Assembly: GCF_019428685.1 (NCBI RefSeq)
Contig: NZ_CP080095.1
Span: forward strand, 3,658,001-3,722,000
Origin: Paraburkholderia edwinii
GTDB lineage: Bacteria; Pseudomonadota; Gammaproteobacteria; Burkholderiales; Burkholderiaceae
DNA: 64,000 nucleotides
Reading direction: 5' to 3'
A program made the position numbers and the translations under genes. The notes beneath the pieces were generated by a model that ran no database searches, was not told the DNA's origin, and saw nothing but the letters and a program-made list of their open reading frames with translations. This document shows positions 8,531-18,145 of the stretch, one piece after another (the first letter of the stretch is position 1; the number at the start of each line of letters is the position of its first letter).

Positions 8531-10001
8531 GGATACCGTCATCGAGGTCCGTAACCTCAGCAAGCGTTACGAGATCTATAAAACGCCGCGCGACCGACTG
8601 AAGCAGCTTATTTTGCCGCGTCTGCATCGCACCGCCAATCAGATCGGCACGGCGTTGCATATCACGCAACCCAAGCCCGTGCAGCACTATTTCCGGGAGT
8701 TCTGGGCGCTGCGCGATGTGTCGTTTCAGGTTCGGCGCGGCGAGACAATCGGTGTAATTGGCCGCAATGGGAGCGGCAAAAGTACCCTGCTGCAGATTCT
8801 TGCGGGGACGCTGGCGCCGACGAATGGGGAAGTCCGCGTGAATGGGCGCGTGGCTGCCTTGCTCGAGCTTGGCAGCGGCTTCAATCCGGAATTCAGTGGA
8901 CGCGAGAACGTCTACCTGAACGGACGCATTCTGGGTCTTTCGCAACGCGAGATTGAAGAGCGCTACGACCAGATTGTCGAGTTCGCCGATATTGGCGACT
9001 TCATCGAACAGCCGGTCATGACGTACTCGAGCGGGATGTTCGTGCGGCTCGCGTTTGCAGTTCAGGCGCATATCGATGCGTCGATCGTGATCATCGATGA
9101 AGCGTTGGCGGTCGGCGATGTGTTCTTCCGCAAGAAGTGCTATACACGCCTCGAGCAACTTCGCGATGCCGGCGCTGCGATCCTGCTTGTTTCACATTCG
9201 ATGCCGGATATCGAACAGTACTGCGAGCGAGCAGTTTTGCTCGATCACGGCACGTGCCGTTTTATCGGGCCGTCGACCGAGGCCGCCAAACACTACTACC
9301 TTCTGCATCAGACGGACGGTCGCGCTTCGATTGGCGAAGCGGCTCGCCCCGCAGCTTTGCCGAAGGACGCTGCTTCTGAGCCGACAAGCACGTCGGAGCG
9401 CCCCTCGTCAGATGCGTTTATCGATCTAAGCACTAAATCGCAGGTCAGCAACGGGTCCGCTCATTGCGTTGGCGTCGCGCTGTGTAATAAGGCTGGCGAA
9501 CCGACTAACACCTTCCGTCAGGGTGACGTCGCCGTGTTTTACTACGAGTTCGAACTGACCGAAGACATCGGCGTTCCGATCTGCGGCCTCGTCATACAGA
9601 GCGAACGCGGAACGCTCGTACACGGCAAAAACAGCTGGCAATCGATCAACGACGTTCCCGCGAGTCTTGGCGCCGGTTCAAGAGTGCTATGCAAGCAAGA
9701 AGTAAAACTGGCGATCGGGCCGGGGGAATACGTTTTCGAGGTAGGTCTCGCTTCGATTACGCATGAGATATGGGCGGCACGCGATTCGATGTCGCACGAT
9801 GAGATGTCCGCCAGGCATTCCCGCAATTGCCATGTACCTAACGCCGGATCGTTTTCGGTGGGGCTTGCAATGGACCATGGCGTGGCAAAGTTGACGCATC
9901 ACGGCGTAGCCGACCTGCCCGGCGATATTTCCGTTTCAGTTGAGGCCAGCCCTAATCCTGCCGGCTCGACTCAAGGCCTCGTCTCGAGCACGAACCGGTA
10001 G
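8520..10001 (+). CDS. wzt: Polysaccharide ABC exporter ATPase with C-terminal glycan-recognition region
   Basis: The 493-residue ATPase partner of Wzm. The N-terminal domain has Walker A GRNGSGKST (about residues 81-89), a YSSGMFVRLAFA signature near 167, and Walker B IVIIDEAL near 188. Beyond residue 300 there is an extra domain of about 190 residues rich in beta-strand patterns. This matches the Wzt C-terminal carbohydrate-binding domain that reads a non-reducing-end cap such as a methyl group in E. coli O8/O9a-type systems. Exporters without that domain lack chain-end recognition. The extra domain plus two adjacent methyltransferases strongly suggests capped, length-controlled export. Cap identity is inferred. 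Confidence 0.93.
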   Translation: MSFEDTVIEVRNLSKRYEIYKTPRDRLKQLILPRLHRTANQIGTALHITQPKPVQHYFREFWALRDVSFQVRRGETIGVIGRNGSGKSTLLQILAGTLAPTNGEVRVNGRVAALLELGSGFNPEFSGRENVYLNGRILGLSQREIEERYDQIVEFADIGDFIEQPVMTYSSGMFVRLAFAVQAHIDASIVIIDEALAVGDVFFRKKCYTRLEQLRDAGAAILLVSHSMPDIEQYCERAVLLDHGTCRFIGPSTEAAKHYYLLHQTDGRASIGEAARPAALPKDAASEPTSTSERPSSDAFIDLSTKSQVSNGSAHCVGVALCNKAGEPTNTFRQGDVAVFYYEFELTEDIGVPICGLVIQSERGTLVHGKNSWQSINDVPASLGAGSRVLCKQEVKLAIGPGEYVFEVGLASITHEIWAARDSMSHDEMSARHSRNCHVPNAGSFSVGLAMDHGVAKLTHHGVADLPGDISVSVEASPNPAGSTQGLVSSTNR

Positions 10002-10160
10002 GATCGATTCGCGCCGGCGAACGGTGTGCAACACGCGAACTATAAGAATCAGTTTAATCAAGACGTAAAGCGGCCACTGCGCATTCCAGGTGAAATTTCG
10101 TAGGTTGCTCGGCGAATACATCGTTGCAGCAGCCACTTATTCGCAGTTTGGGAGTTCAAC

Positions 10161-10994
10161 ATGCAAACCAGGATCCTGCTCAAGGACCAACTATTGCGCG
10201 GCTACGACGCTGTGTGCGGCCTCTACCCACACGTTCCCCCGCTCAGCCATTGGAGGGCGTTCGAGCACGCCGCGTATCAGCATTGCCATCTCGACGGACG
10301 CGTTCTGGACCTCGGTTGCGGAGACGGCCGTTACTTCCGCCTGATCTGGCCGCATGCGAGTCAAGTGGTCGGAGTCGACATGGAGCCGGAAGTCGCCGCA
10401 CTCGGAAAGCAAAGCGGTGTTTACCAGCGCGTTCATGTCGCGCCCGCTCACCAGGTGCCCGAGCCCGACGGCACTTTCGATCATGTCTTCGCGAACTGCT
10501 CCCTCGAGCACATGGACCACCTGGACGCCGTGCTGGGCGAGATCCATCGCTGCCTGACGCCGGGCGGCACGCTGGTCTGCAGCGTCGTCACGAACCGGTT
10601 TGTCGAATGGGCGCTTCTCGGGAATCTCGTCGCTATAGCCGGGTACCAAGAAACCGCCGCGGCACTGCAAAAGGACTTTCTCGATTATCATCACCTCGCC
10701 AATCCGCTAACCACCGAGCAGTGGACAGCGAGCTTTGCGCGTGCCGGTCTTGTGGCAGAAGAGCATTTTCCAATTATTCCCAAGATCAACAGCGGCATCT
10801 TCCTGCTAATGGATAGCCTCTGGCACGTTAAAAGAAAGAGCGGCGGGGAAATGGGCGACGTGATTTACCCCTTCCTATCGGCCAACCAAAACTTCCCTAA
10901 CGCTTTCCGGAAGGTCTTTTCTGGCCTGCTAGACATGGAGACAGATTGGCACGACACGTGTGGTGCCGTGTTTGTCGTACGCAAACCCCGGTGA
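10161..10994 (+). CDS. Class I SAM-dependent methyltransferase
   Basis: The 277-residue product has the SAM-binding motif VLDLGCGDGRYF near residue 48 and an acidic VVGVDMEPE post-motif, followed by FDHVFANCSLEHM typical of class I (type 11) methyltransferases. A GGAGTT ribosome site precedes the ATG. It lies 160 bp after wzt and directly before the coiled-coil methyltransferase, so a role in methylating the glycan or its end is likely. Donor SAM is certain by family. The acceptor is not known. Confidence 0.82.
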   Translation: MQTRILLKDQLLRGYDAVCGLYPHVPPLSHWRAFEHAAYQHCHLDGRVLDLGCGDGRYFRLIWPHASQVVGVDMEPEVAALGKQSGVYQRVHVAPAHQVPEPDGTFDHVFANCSLEHMDHLDAVLGEIHRCLTPGGTLVCSVVTNRFVEWALLGNLVAIAGYQETAAALQKDFLDYHHLANPLTTEQWTASFARAGLVAEEHFPIIPKINSGIFLLMDSLWHVKRKSGGEMGDVIYPFLSANQNFPNAFRKVFSGLLDMETDWHDTCGAVFVVRKPR

Positions 10995-10999
10995 GGAAC

Positions 11000-12295
11000 A
11001 TGCGAACCTGTTGGTGCGGAAATGCCAGTTTTCGACCGTTCGGCGATCAATACGGCGAATGCAATGCTTGCGGAACGCTCGTCTATCTCGAAGAGACTCC
11101 GCCTGAGCGTCTACTTGTGCAGGACGACGACGCCGACTTTTACGGCAAGAACTACTGGCTCGAGCGCCAACGGGATCACGGCACCGCGGACATTTTCACG
11201 CGCGCAAGAAACGATTTGACGGAACGCAACCTTTACTGGCTCAAAGCGCTGCTAAAGTACCGCCTTCCGCCGGCGAAAGTTCTTGAACTCGGATGTTCGC
11301 ATGGCAGTTTTGTTGCGCTGATGCGGCACGCAGGGTTCGACGCATCCGGTGTCGAGATGAGCCCATGGGTCGTCGAGTTTGGGCAACAGACATTCGGCGT
11401 TCCGGTATCTATCGGCCCGGTAGAAACGCTGGACATGCCGGCTGGGAGCGTTGATGTTCTTGTCGCGATGGATGTGCTCGAGCATCTGCCCGACCCGGCA
11501 AAGACAATGGCGCGTTGCCTCGAGCTCCTCAAGCCCGACGGCCTGTTGCTCATTCAGACTCCGCAATTCAAGGACGGTAGCCAGTACGAGACTCTCGTCA
11601 AGGAAGGCGATCGGTTTCTTGAAATGCTGATTCCAGAAGAACACATCTATCTGTTCAGCCAGAAATCGGTTGCACAGTTTTTCGGGCAATTGGGCGCTTC
11701 GTATCTTGCATTCGAGCGAGCCATTTTTGACCACTATGACATGTTCTTGGTGGTCAGCAAGAATCCGCTGCAGACACATTCTCGTGAGGATGGAGAAGCC
11801 GCATTGCAGGCGAGTCCGAGCGGTCGAATCGCGACAGCGCTGCTCGATCTGCGGGAACGTGAACTGGATTCACTCGCTGACCGCATCGCTCGCGGGGAGC
11901 AGATCGAAACGCTCACGAGATTGGTGCACGAGTCCGAGTCGGATCGTGCGGCTCGAGGAGAGCAGATCGCGACGCTGACCGACATGGTGAAGCTTGCTCA
12001 TGCGCAGATGTCTGAGCGCGATATCCAGTTGCAGGTACGGCAGGCGGAACTGGCTTCGCGCGATAGACAGCTTGCTGCTCGCGACACGCAATTAGCTGCT
12101 CGCGACACGCAATTAGCTGCTCGCGAGAGCCAACTTGCCGAGCAACACAAGCAGGTTGAGGAAAAAGAACGGGAGATCTCCTCTCTCCTCAGTGATGTGC
12201 GAGGTTTGTTTCGCCATCCGGCTTTCCGATGGATCGCCAAATTGGGCCGCTGGCGCGAAGCAGAAAAACTCGAAAAACGGATTGAAGAACCATGA
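11000..12295 (+). CDS. SAM methyltransferase fused to a long coiled coil, candidate O-antigen chain terminator
   Basis: This 431-residue protein has three parts. Residues 1-30 hold two short Cys pairs (CWC and CNAC), possibly a zinc site. A class I methyltransferase core follows, with VLELGCSHGSF and VLVAMDVLEHLPDP. Residues about 280-400 form a charged, Leu-rich heptad region with four near-identical 7-residue units, then a basic amphipathic tail. Methyltransferase plus coiled coil beside a Wzt with a glycan-recognition domain recalls WbdD of E. coli O9a, whose coiled coil sets chain length. Unlike WbdD I see no kinase domain. The ATG at 11000 follows GAGGA. The larger frame from 10946 is unlikely, since it overlaps the previous gene. 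It ends in an ATGA overlap with the next glycosyltransferase. Confidence 0.8.
   Translation: MRTCWCGNASFRPFGDQYGECNACGTLVYLEETPPERLLVQDDDADFYGKNYWLERQRDHGTADIFTRARNDLTERNLYWLKALLKYRLPPAKVLELGCSHGSFVALMRHAGFDASGVEMSPWVVEFGQQTFGVPVSIGPVETLDMPAGSVDVLVAMDVLEHLPDPAKTMARCLELLKPDGLLLIQTPQFKDGSQYETLVKEGDRFLEMLIPEEHIYLFSQKSVAQFFGQLGASYLAFERAIFDHYDMFLVVSKNPLQTHSREDGEAALQASPSGRIATALLDLRERELDSLADRIARGEQIETLTRLVHESESDRAARGEQIATLTDMVKLAHAQMSERDIQLQVRQAELASRDRQLAARDTQLAARDTQLAARESQLAEQHKQVEEKEREISSLLSDVRGLFRHPAFRWIAKLGRWREAEKLEKRIEEP
12053..12136 (+). repeat. Four tandem 21-bp units encoding coiled-coil heptads
   Basis: Units start at 12053, 12074, 12095 and 12116. The second and third are identical, and the outer two differ at a few bases. 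Each encodes one heptad (ASRDRQL, AARDTQL twice, AARESQL), so gain or loss of a unit keeps both reading frame and heptad phase. Confidence 0.9.
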
Positions 12296-13938
12296 GCAAA
12301 GCCCTATTCCGGGTTGCAGTAGATTTGACGCCTGTTCTACCGGGCGGTGAAAACGGCGGCGCGAAAATCTTCGTGCTCGACTTGCTGCGCCAGTTAGCAG
12401 AGATGCAACCGCAAACAAAGTTCATCCTGCTTACGCAGGCGGCATCGCATGACGAACTGGCCACGCTCGATCGACCCAATGTAGAGCGCAAAATGGTTAT
12501 CGGCCCCGTCGCCGCAAACTCCGCGCGCCCACGGCTAAAGCAACTAGCATCGCGCGTTGGCCCGCATATTCCGGGCCGCGTGAGGCGAGTCGTAAGTCGA
12601 ATCGGTTATCGCTTGAACGCCAGGCTTAAGCGCCGTGGCGCGGGAGCAATATTGCGCACCCTCGGTGTGGATCTGCTCTTTTGTCCATTTACCGCTCCCA
12701 CCTACTTCGAGCCTGGCATTCCAACCGTTTGTACGATCTACGATCTGCAGTACAAGACGTATCCGGAATTCTTTGCACCTGAGGATGTAGCCCATCGTGC
12801 GCAAACGTTTATCGACGCATCGAAGCGAGCCACCGCGCTTGCGGCTATCTCCGACTATTCCCGGCAATCTGCTATCGAGCACGGTGAACTCGACCCTTCG
12901 CGCATTCGAACCATTTACTTGCGCATGGCTCGACGGATTGCTCCCAATACGGACCAAAGCACCCAAGTGCTCGACCGTCTTGGGCTCACGGCGCATCGGT
13001 ATCTCGTCTATCCCGCTAACTTCTGGAAGCATAAGAATCACGAGATGCTGCTGACGGCGTTGGGTATTGCCGTCAATAAGGGCTTGGCAAGCAATATCAA
13101 GCTCGTGTGCACCGGCGCGCCTGGAGCGCGGCAGGAATGGCTGATGAACGCCGCACGTGACATGAATCTCCATGACCGCATCGTTTTTCCGGGTTACTTA
13201 CCAAACTCGGAACTTGCGACCCTGATTTCCCACTGCCGTGGTGTGGTCTTCCCGTCGCTTTATGAAGGTTTCGGGTTGCCTGTTATTGAGGCAATGACGG
13301 CCGGTGTACCTGTAGCATGCAGCAACACGACGTCACTACCGGAAGTAGCAGCTGACGCGGCAATCCTTTTCGATCCACGTGTTCCGGACCAAATCGCGGA
13401 CGCGATGCTAGCGCTCGTCAACGATGAAGCACTCCGTACTCGGCTCGCCGAAGCTGGACGAAATCGCGCAGACGAGTTCGCAGATTCCCAGCGTATGGCC
13501 AATGAATATTGGGAGCTGTTCCAACATGCGATAGCCGGTTCCAGGGATGAGAACCTGATTACCGGCGTGGCCGTTGACGGTTGGGTCGGCGATCGCCTCA
13601 AAATCCAAGTTGCGCCTCTGCAGGAAACGGGTAGCCTGGAGATCGAGTTGATGGCGCCGGATTGGGTGCCTCAGCGATCGATCTCTATCCAGGTGCTTCG
13701 TGATGGAAAGGCTGATGGGGCGCCGATCAAGCTAAAACGGGCAGCAACGAGGATTGTGTCATTGCCAATGAGTCAGTCCGGCGGGTACTGCGAATTGCAG
13801 TTTTCTCCGACGTTTGTCCCTGCGCGCTGCGGATTCGGCGATGATCAACGCGAGCTTTCAGCAATGTTGAAACGATGCAGTATCCTCGCTGGCAATTCCA
13901 TACGCATCCAGTTGTATCCGGAGAAGACCTCTGCATGA
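12292..13938 (+). CDS. GT4-family glycosyltransferase with extra C-terminal domain
   Basis: The 548-residue product is a GT-B retaining transferase. The N-terminal lobe begins FRVAVDLTPVLPGGENGGAK, and the donor lobe has YPANFWKHKNHE near residue 240 and YEGFGLPVIEAM at about 323-334. After the transferase fold ends near residue 415, a further 130 residues follow that are beta-rich in appearance and not part of standard GT4 proteins. Their role is not recognised. The gene overlaps its neighbours on both sides by ATGA junctions, showing tight coupling with the coiled-coil methyltransferase and the GT2 gene. A role in the repeat or in a terminal adaptor is possible. Confidence 0.85.
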   Translation: MSKALFRVAVDLTPVLPGGENGGAKIFVLDLLRQLAEMQPQTKFILLTQAASHDELATLDRPNVERKMVIGPVAANSARPRLKQLASRVGPHIPGRVRRVVSRIGYRLNARLKRRGAGAILRTLGVDLLFCPFTAPTYFEPGIPTVCTIYDLQYKTYPEFFAPEDVAHRAQTFIDASKRATALAAISDYSRQSAIEHGELDPSRIRTIYLRMARRIAPNTDQSTQVLDRLGLTAHRYLVYPANFWKHKNHEMLLTALGIAVNKGLASNIKLVCTGAPGARQEWLMNAARDMNLHDRIVFPGYLPNSELATLISHCRGVVFPSLYEGFGLPVIEAMTAGVPVACSNTTSLPEVAADAAILFDPRVPDQIADAMLALVNDEALRTRLAEAGRNRADEFADSQRMANEYWELFQHAIAGSRDENLITGVAVDGWVGDRLKIQVAPLQETGSLEIELMAPDWVPQRSISIQVLRDGKADGAPIKLKRAATRIVSLPMSQSGGYCELQFSPTFVPARCGFGDDQRELSAMLKRCSILAGNSIRIQLYPEKTSA

Positions 13939-14792
13939 AAGTCAGTATCGTCACCCCCTCGTATAACCAAGGACAATTCATCGAACGCACGTTGCAGAGC
14001 GTCGCGATCCAGAGAGGCGCGGAAATCGAGCATGTCGTTTTCGATGGCGGCAGCAAAGACACTACTGTCGAGGTCCTTAAGGCATTCACGCCTCCTGTCC
14101 GATGGATCTCCAAGAAGGACAACGGCCAAACGGATGCTGTTAACAAGGGCATTCGCGCGACCGACGGCGAGATTATTGGTTGGCTCAACTCCGACGACAT
14201 CTACTATCCAGGTGCGGTCGAGCGGGTTGTGACATTTTTCGAACAGAATCCGGACGTCGATGTCGTCTACGGACTTGCGGACCACATCGACCTGGAAGAC
14301 GTCGCGTTCGAAGAATACCCGACCGAATCCTGGAATTTTGATCGGTTGAAAGAAACATGCTTCATCTGCCAGCCCGCTCTTTTTCTGCGCAGGCGCGTGG
14401 TTGAACAACATGGATTGCTGGACGAGTCACTGCACTTCTGCATGGACTACGCGTACTGGTTGCGGCTCGGCAAAGCGGGCGTGCGGTTCGCCCTTCTTCC
14501 TGAGAAATTAGCTGGCTCCCGGCTGTATGCGGACAATAAAACGCTTGGGTCGCGCGTGAAAGTTCATGTCGAGATCAATGACATGTTCTCGAAACTGTTT
14601 GGACAAGTACCGGATAGATGGTTGTTCAACTATGCGCATGCGAAGGTGCAACAGAATCCGCAGCATCGTAGCGGAGGGCGATTATTTGCAGCGAAAGTTG
14701 GCATCATCGCCATGTCTTCCGCGGTCAAATGGAACCGGCGCATCTCTGGGCCGATGCTCAAACTGATTTGGGGATGGCTCTTTAAACGATGA
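13935..14792 (+). CDS. GT2-family glycosyltransferase
   Basis: This 285-residue GT-A transferase starts MKVSIVTPSYNQGQFIERTL at an ATG overlapping the previous stop (ATGA). It has FDGGSKDTT and the NSDDIYYPGA metal/nucleotide motif near residue 84, and QPALFLRRRV in the acceptor half. No membrane helices are seen, so it is cytoplasmic. It is closely similar in layout to the GT2 at 28354 (same SYNQG/SFNQG and NSDD motifs), suggesting related but distinct linkages. The frame upstream of the chosen ATG lies inside the previous gene and is not used. Confidence 0.87.
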   Translation: MKVSIVTPSYNQGQFIERTLQSVAIQRGAEIEHVVFDGGSKDTTVEVLKAFTPPVRWISKKDNGQTDAVNKGIRATDGEIIGWLNSDDIYYPGAVERVVTFFEQNPDVDVVYGLADHIDLEDVAFEEYPTESWNFDRLKETCFICQPALFLRRRVVEQHGLLDESLHFCMDYAYWLRLGKAGVRFALLPEKLAGSRLYADNKTLGSRVKVHVEINDMFSKLFGQVPDRWLFNYAHAKVQQNPQHRSGGRLFAAKVGIIAMSSAVKWNRRISGPMLKLIWGWLFKR

Positions 14793-14835
14793 TTGTGCTT
14801 GCTCCAGTGACGATCATGCAGACATCGACATCGCA

Positions 14836-16680
14836 TTGAAACAGTTTCAGCAGTATTCACGCTTCACATCGGTCCCAACAATAATGGTCGCTTGGTCCTC
14901 TTACATATTTGGTCATCCGGTAGCGTTGTTGGCGCTTGCGGCGAAACTTGCCGGCATCACGTTTTGGAGTGCCGTTGTCGCGCGGCGAATTCCTGATCGG
15001 CTCACGTCGTGGCTGCAAGCTTGGCTCGGTGTTCAAGCGCTCGAAATATGCGCCCTTTTATTGCTTTCCGCCTTCAGTGCGCTGTCGCGAACGTCAGTGT
15101 GGGTGTGCATTTTGGCCCTCCTTGGATCAGGACTAATCGCGTACGCCGGGTGGGGTCACAAATTTGGACGACCATCCCTGAAGTCGGTCGGATGGTTCGC
15201 GCTCCTGGCGCTACCGTTAATTTTGTGGGCATTGCGATGCGTGATCATCCCCGACTTCACGAACGATGCGCAAGCTTATGGAACGGTGCGAATCGCTCTA
15301 TGGATGAATTACAGATCGGTGTTCGTCCACATGCCAACGGAGATGGTCAACATCTTCGCCGACGAATGGAATGGTGAACTCAACGGACTGGTATACGCAT
15401 TCGCGACCGGAAATATTCAAGGCTCGGTCATGGGTAACGCCGAGATCCTTATCCTTGCGACGATCGCGTCAATCTGGGCTGCACGCCGTTTTGGAGCAGG
15501 CGAGACGGGGTCGGCGCTTGTTGGCTTGCTGATGGCGACTTCGCCAGCTTTCGTAGGATTGGCAGCCGTAACAAAAGGCGACCTGTTGGCCTGCGTCGGG
15601 ACAATGTTGGCTGTTGGTATGCTTGAGCGGCCCACGGCCAAATCCATTTGCTTCGCGGCAATCTGGTTTGCTCTCGCTGCTGGATCAAAAATAGCGGTCC
15701 TTCCCGGCGCCGCCATCATCCTGGGTTTTGTTCTCATCACGCGAGCCCGGCTGTTTTACGATCGGCGTCCACTCGCGATGCTTATCGCTGCAGGTGTGCC
15801 ATCGGCTCTATTCATGGGCAGATTTGTGGCGAACACCATAAGCTACGGACACCCGTTTGTGCGAGTGAATGCTGAGGCCGCCGAGCCCGGCATAAATACG
15901 CTGATTGGCAACATGGCTTTGATCGGCGAGAGGTTTGTCGGTTTCTTTCCCGTATCGCCGATCGGGATCATGTACAGCACATCGCTCGCGGCTGGACTCG
16001 GAGTGTGCGGTTGGATCGCTGCCTTCGGAGCTGCGTCGGGACGGTTGCGTCTGCCCGGCACACATACCATGCTTGCATTGCTGTGCTCGGTATCCGTCGG
16101 AGCGACAGCGTTCTTGATCCCGCCGCGGCTTTGGGGGTTTCGCTACTTTCTGCCGTTCATTGCGCCACTTGCAGTAGCGGCGCTCGTCGCAGCTACGCAA
16201 GCAGCTGACATGCTTCCGAGGACATTCCGATCTCTGGCGATTGTCGTGGCAATAGGCGCGGCAGTCTTCGACTACGCCATGTGCTTCACCCCTGGGGATA
16301 TCAGCAGCCCGCAGGACTTTAGGCACGCCATGAATGCGTCGATCAGAAAATCGCCCCTTGAACGCGCAATGATCCAATTTCCGACGTTAGTGGACGAGGC
16401 GAATCCCTATGCGCTCGGGTTAGATTCAGGAACGCCAAAAAAGATAGCCATTCTCAATGAAATCAGCTCGATGATCTTGGTTTTTCAGGGCTCAGGGGGT
16501 CAGAATCGGCTGTATCTAGCGGATACGACTGACGGGCTTAGATCAACCGCCTTGTCGCACCGCGTAGATTACGTCGTGCTCGCGCGCAGTCCAAACGGCT
16601 CCAAGCTCCATCCATTCGACATTCCCGGTTACAAATGGATTTGGAGCGGCAATGCATATGACATCGCGGCGCGCCGATGA
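14836..16680 (+). CDS. Polytopic membrane protein, candidate GT-C glycosyltransferase
   Basis: The 614-residue product is mostly hydrophobic with about a dozen predicted helices and a soluble C-terminal part of about 110 residues. An acidic FTNDAQAYGTVRIA loop follows the first helices. This layout fits GT-C enzymes, which use polyprenyl-phosphate sugars on the periplasmic side, but no decisive family motif is seen. It follows the GT2 gene by 43 bp in the same direction. The start is uncertain: a TTG at 14836 or an ATG at 14884, neither with a clear ribosome site. A Wzy-type polymerase is a possible alternative but is not expected in a Wzm/Wzt locus. Confidence 0.7.
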   Translation: MKQFQQYSRFTSVPTIMVAWSSYIFGHPVALLALAAKLAGITFWSAVVARRIPDRLTSWLQAWLGVQALEICALLLLSAFSALSRTSVWVCILALLGSGLIAYAGWGHKFGRPSLKSVGWFALLALPLILWALRCVIIPDFTNDAQAYGTVRIALWMNYRSVFVHMPTEMVNIFADEWNGELNGLVYAFATGNIQGSVMGNAEILILATIASIWAARRFGAGETGSALVGLLMATSPAFVGLAAVTKGDLLACVGTMLAVGMLERPTAKSICFAAIWFALAAGSKIAVLPGAAIILGFVLITRARLFYDRRPLAMLIAAGVPSALFMGRFVANTISYGHPFVRVNAEAAEPGINTLIGNMALIGERFVGFFPVSPIGIMYSTSLAAGLGVCGWIAAFGAASGRLRLPGTHTMLALLCSVSVGATAFLIPPRLWGFRYFLPFIAPLAVAALVAATQAADMLPRTFRSLAIVVAIGAAVFDYAMCFTPGDISSPQDFRHAMNASIRKSPLERAMIQFPTLVDEANPYALGLDSGTPKKIAILNEISSMILVFQGSGGQNRLYLADTTDGLRSTALSHRVDYVVLARSPNGSKLHPFDIPGYKWIWSGNAYDIAARR

Positions 16681-16696
16681 TCCGCGGAGCCAAAGT

Positions 16697-18145
16697 CTAC
16701 GGTTCCGACCGGATGATCCAGATAGGCATAGGTGCTAGATACTGCGGCCGATAGTCGCTGCGAAGCGCGAAGACATCACTAAGCGCGGATTCCTGACTGA
16801 CGTGATTCGATACGAAAAATGGCCGCATCAGTTCGCCTACTGATGCAGCCATTCCGATAACCAACACGACGGTCATCGCGAGCGAGATCGATCTTGACCC
16901 CTCGAGCACGGCCGGCACACAAAGGATTGATAAAACCGCCAATGCGGCCGTTACGCCGCGAATTGTGAGATCGTTCCCGAGCCCGACTTTAATAAATGGC
17001 ATCAAGAAGAGGACAAGAGATGCGGCGATGAGATACGACCTATACTGTGGCCGCGACAGAGCCAGAACTATAAGCGGCGCAGCGATCTCCACCACAATAA
17101 ACAACAAGTATGAGCGCGTGCTATAGCAATAGCCGGTCGGGGCACCACATGGGTAGTTCCATATAAATCCGTGTGGAATGTCGGTGGTACCAGCGGTCAA
17201 GTAGGCGAGGATTGGAAGACAAATTAGTGGGAATGCGGCCCATGTGCGCCAGTTCAGCGCGATCTCACGTAAGCCATGACTTCCAATGAGAAGCGCATAG
17301 AAGGGTATAAGTCCCAGCGCGGAAAGGGGCGACCAAAGCAGGCAGGCGGCCATCGCCACCCCCAAGACAGGAAGTACTGTGCAGCGGCCGGTCTGGCCGA
17401 TGATCAGGGCAATCATGATCCATGCAGGCAATGCATGCTGCGGCACCCAAAAGAGGGAAACAGTGTTGGATGCATACTCAATCCAACTAGACCACCACTC
17501 GACGTGAAACCTCGGCCCTATTTGAATATGAGTGATTGCAGTGCCGATAATATCGGCTCCGCCATACAGGATAAAAATGATTGGGAAGACGAAAGCGGAT
17601 CTACGGGTGTGAAAAAGTGCCGACACCAATTTGAAGAAGACCGTCACCCCTATCAACGACCATATCGACAGAAACAGATTTTGCGCATGCAATCCCGTAA
17701 TCTTGAGAGCTAACGCGGGCATGATGTACCACGCTAAATAATAGCGTAAAACTTCAGGAGCAGGGCCTTGCGAATTGGTTATTGGAGGCCATTTTTTTGT
17801 CGCCAGTTCATTCAGAATAGCATAGTGCTTGATCCAGTCATCACCTTGAAATAATGGGCCGCCAGCACCTCCAAGCCACAACCACAACGCCGCGACCGCG
17901 ACATAATAAAGGAAAAATTTGGCATCGCCCGTTCGGATGGACCACGAGGTATTCCAAACTGTGCTAACGATCGCGTAAAGAAGGATGCAGCATGCGGGGA
18001 TCGCTATTTCGAAGCGAATAAAGGAAATAAAGAATACTAATACGGGTAAAAGCAAATATAAGATCGCAATTGCTTCTGATGGGGTACTCGCTTCTCGAAA
18101 TGAAGGCCTTTTCCACCCGGAAACGGTCACGATACTTGGTTTCAT
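16697..18145 (-). CDS. Polytopic membrane protein with GT-C-like first loop
   Basis: The 482-residue product has about 11-12 hydrophobic helices. A loop at residues 100-115 reads GDDWIKHYAILNEL, closely resembling the GDYVMHFMLVDEL loop of the membrane protein at 19295, including the acidic pair and the His. In GT-C transferases the catalytic acid sits in the first large periplasmic loop. The gene faces its upstream neighbour, has no clear ribosome site, and its base use is visibly richer in A and T than the flanking transferases, which suggests separate acquisition. I infer transfer of a lipid-linked sugar. No substrate can be named. Confidence 0.65.
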   Translation of the reverse strand: MKPSIVTVSGWKRPSFREASTPSEAIAILYLLLPVLVFFISFIRFEIAIPACCILLYAIVSTVWNTSWSIRTGDAKFFLYYVAVAALWLWLGGAGGPLFQGDDWIKHYAILNELATKKWPPITNSQGPAPEVLRYYLAWYIMPALALKITGLHAQNLFLSIWSLIGVTVFFKLVSALFHTRRSAFVFPIIFILYGGADIIGTAITHIQIGPRFHVEWWSSWIEYASNTVSLFWVPQHALPAWIMIALIIGQTGRCTVLPVLGVAMAACLLWSPLSALGLIPFYALLIGSHGLREIALNWRTWAAFPLICLPILAYLTAGTTDIPHGFIWNYPCGAPTGYCYSTRSYLLFIVVEIAAPLIVLALSRPQYRSYLIAASLVLFLMPFIKVGLGNDLTIRGVTAALAVLSILCVPAVLEGSRSISLAMTVVLVIGMAASVGELMRPFFVSNHVSQESALSDVFALRSDYRPQYLAPMPIWIIRSEP

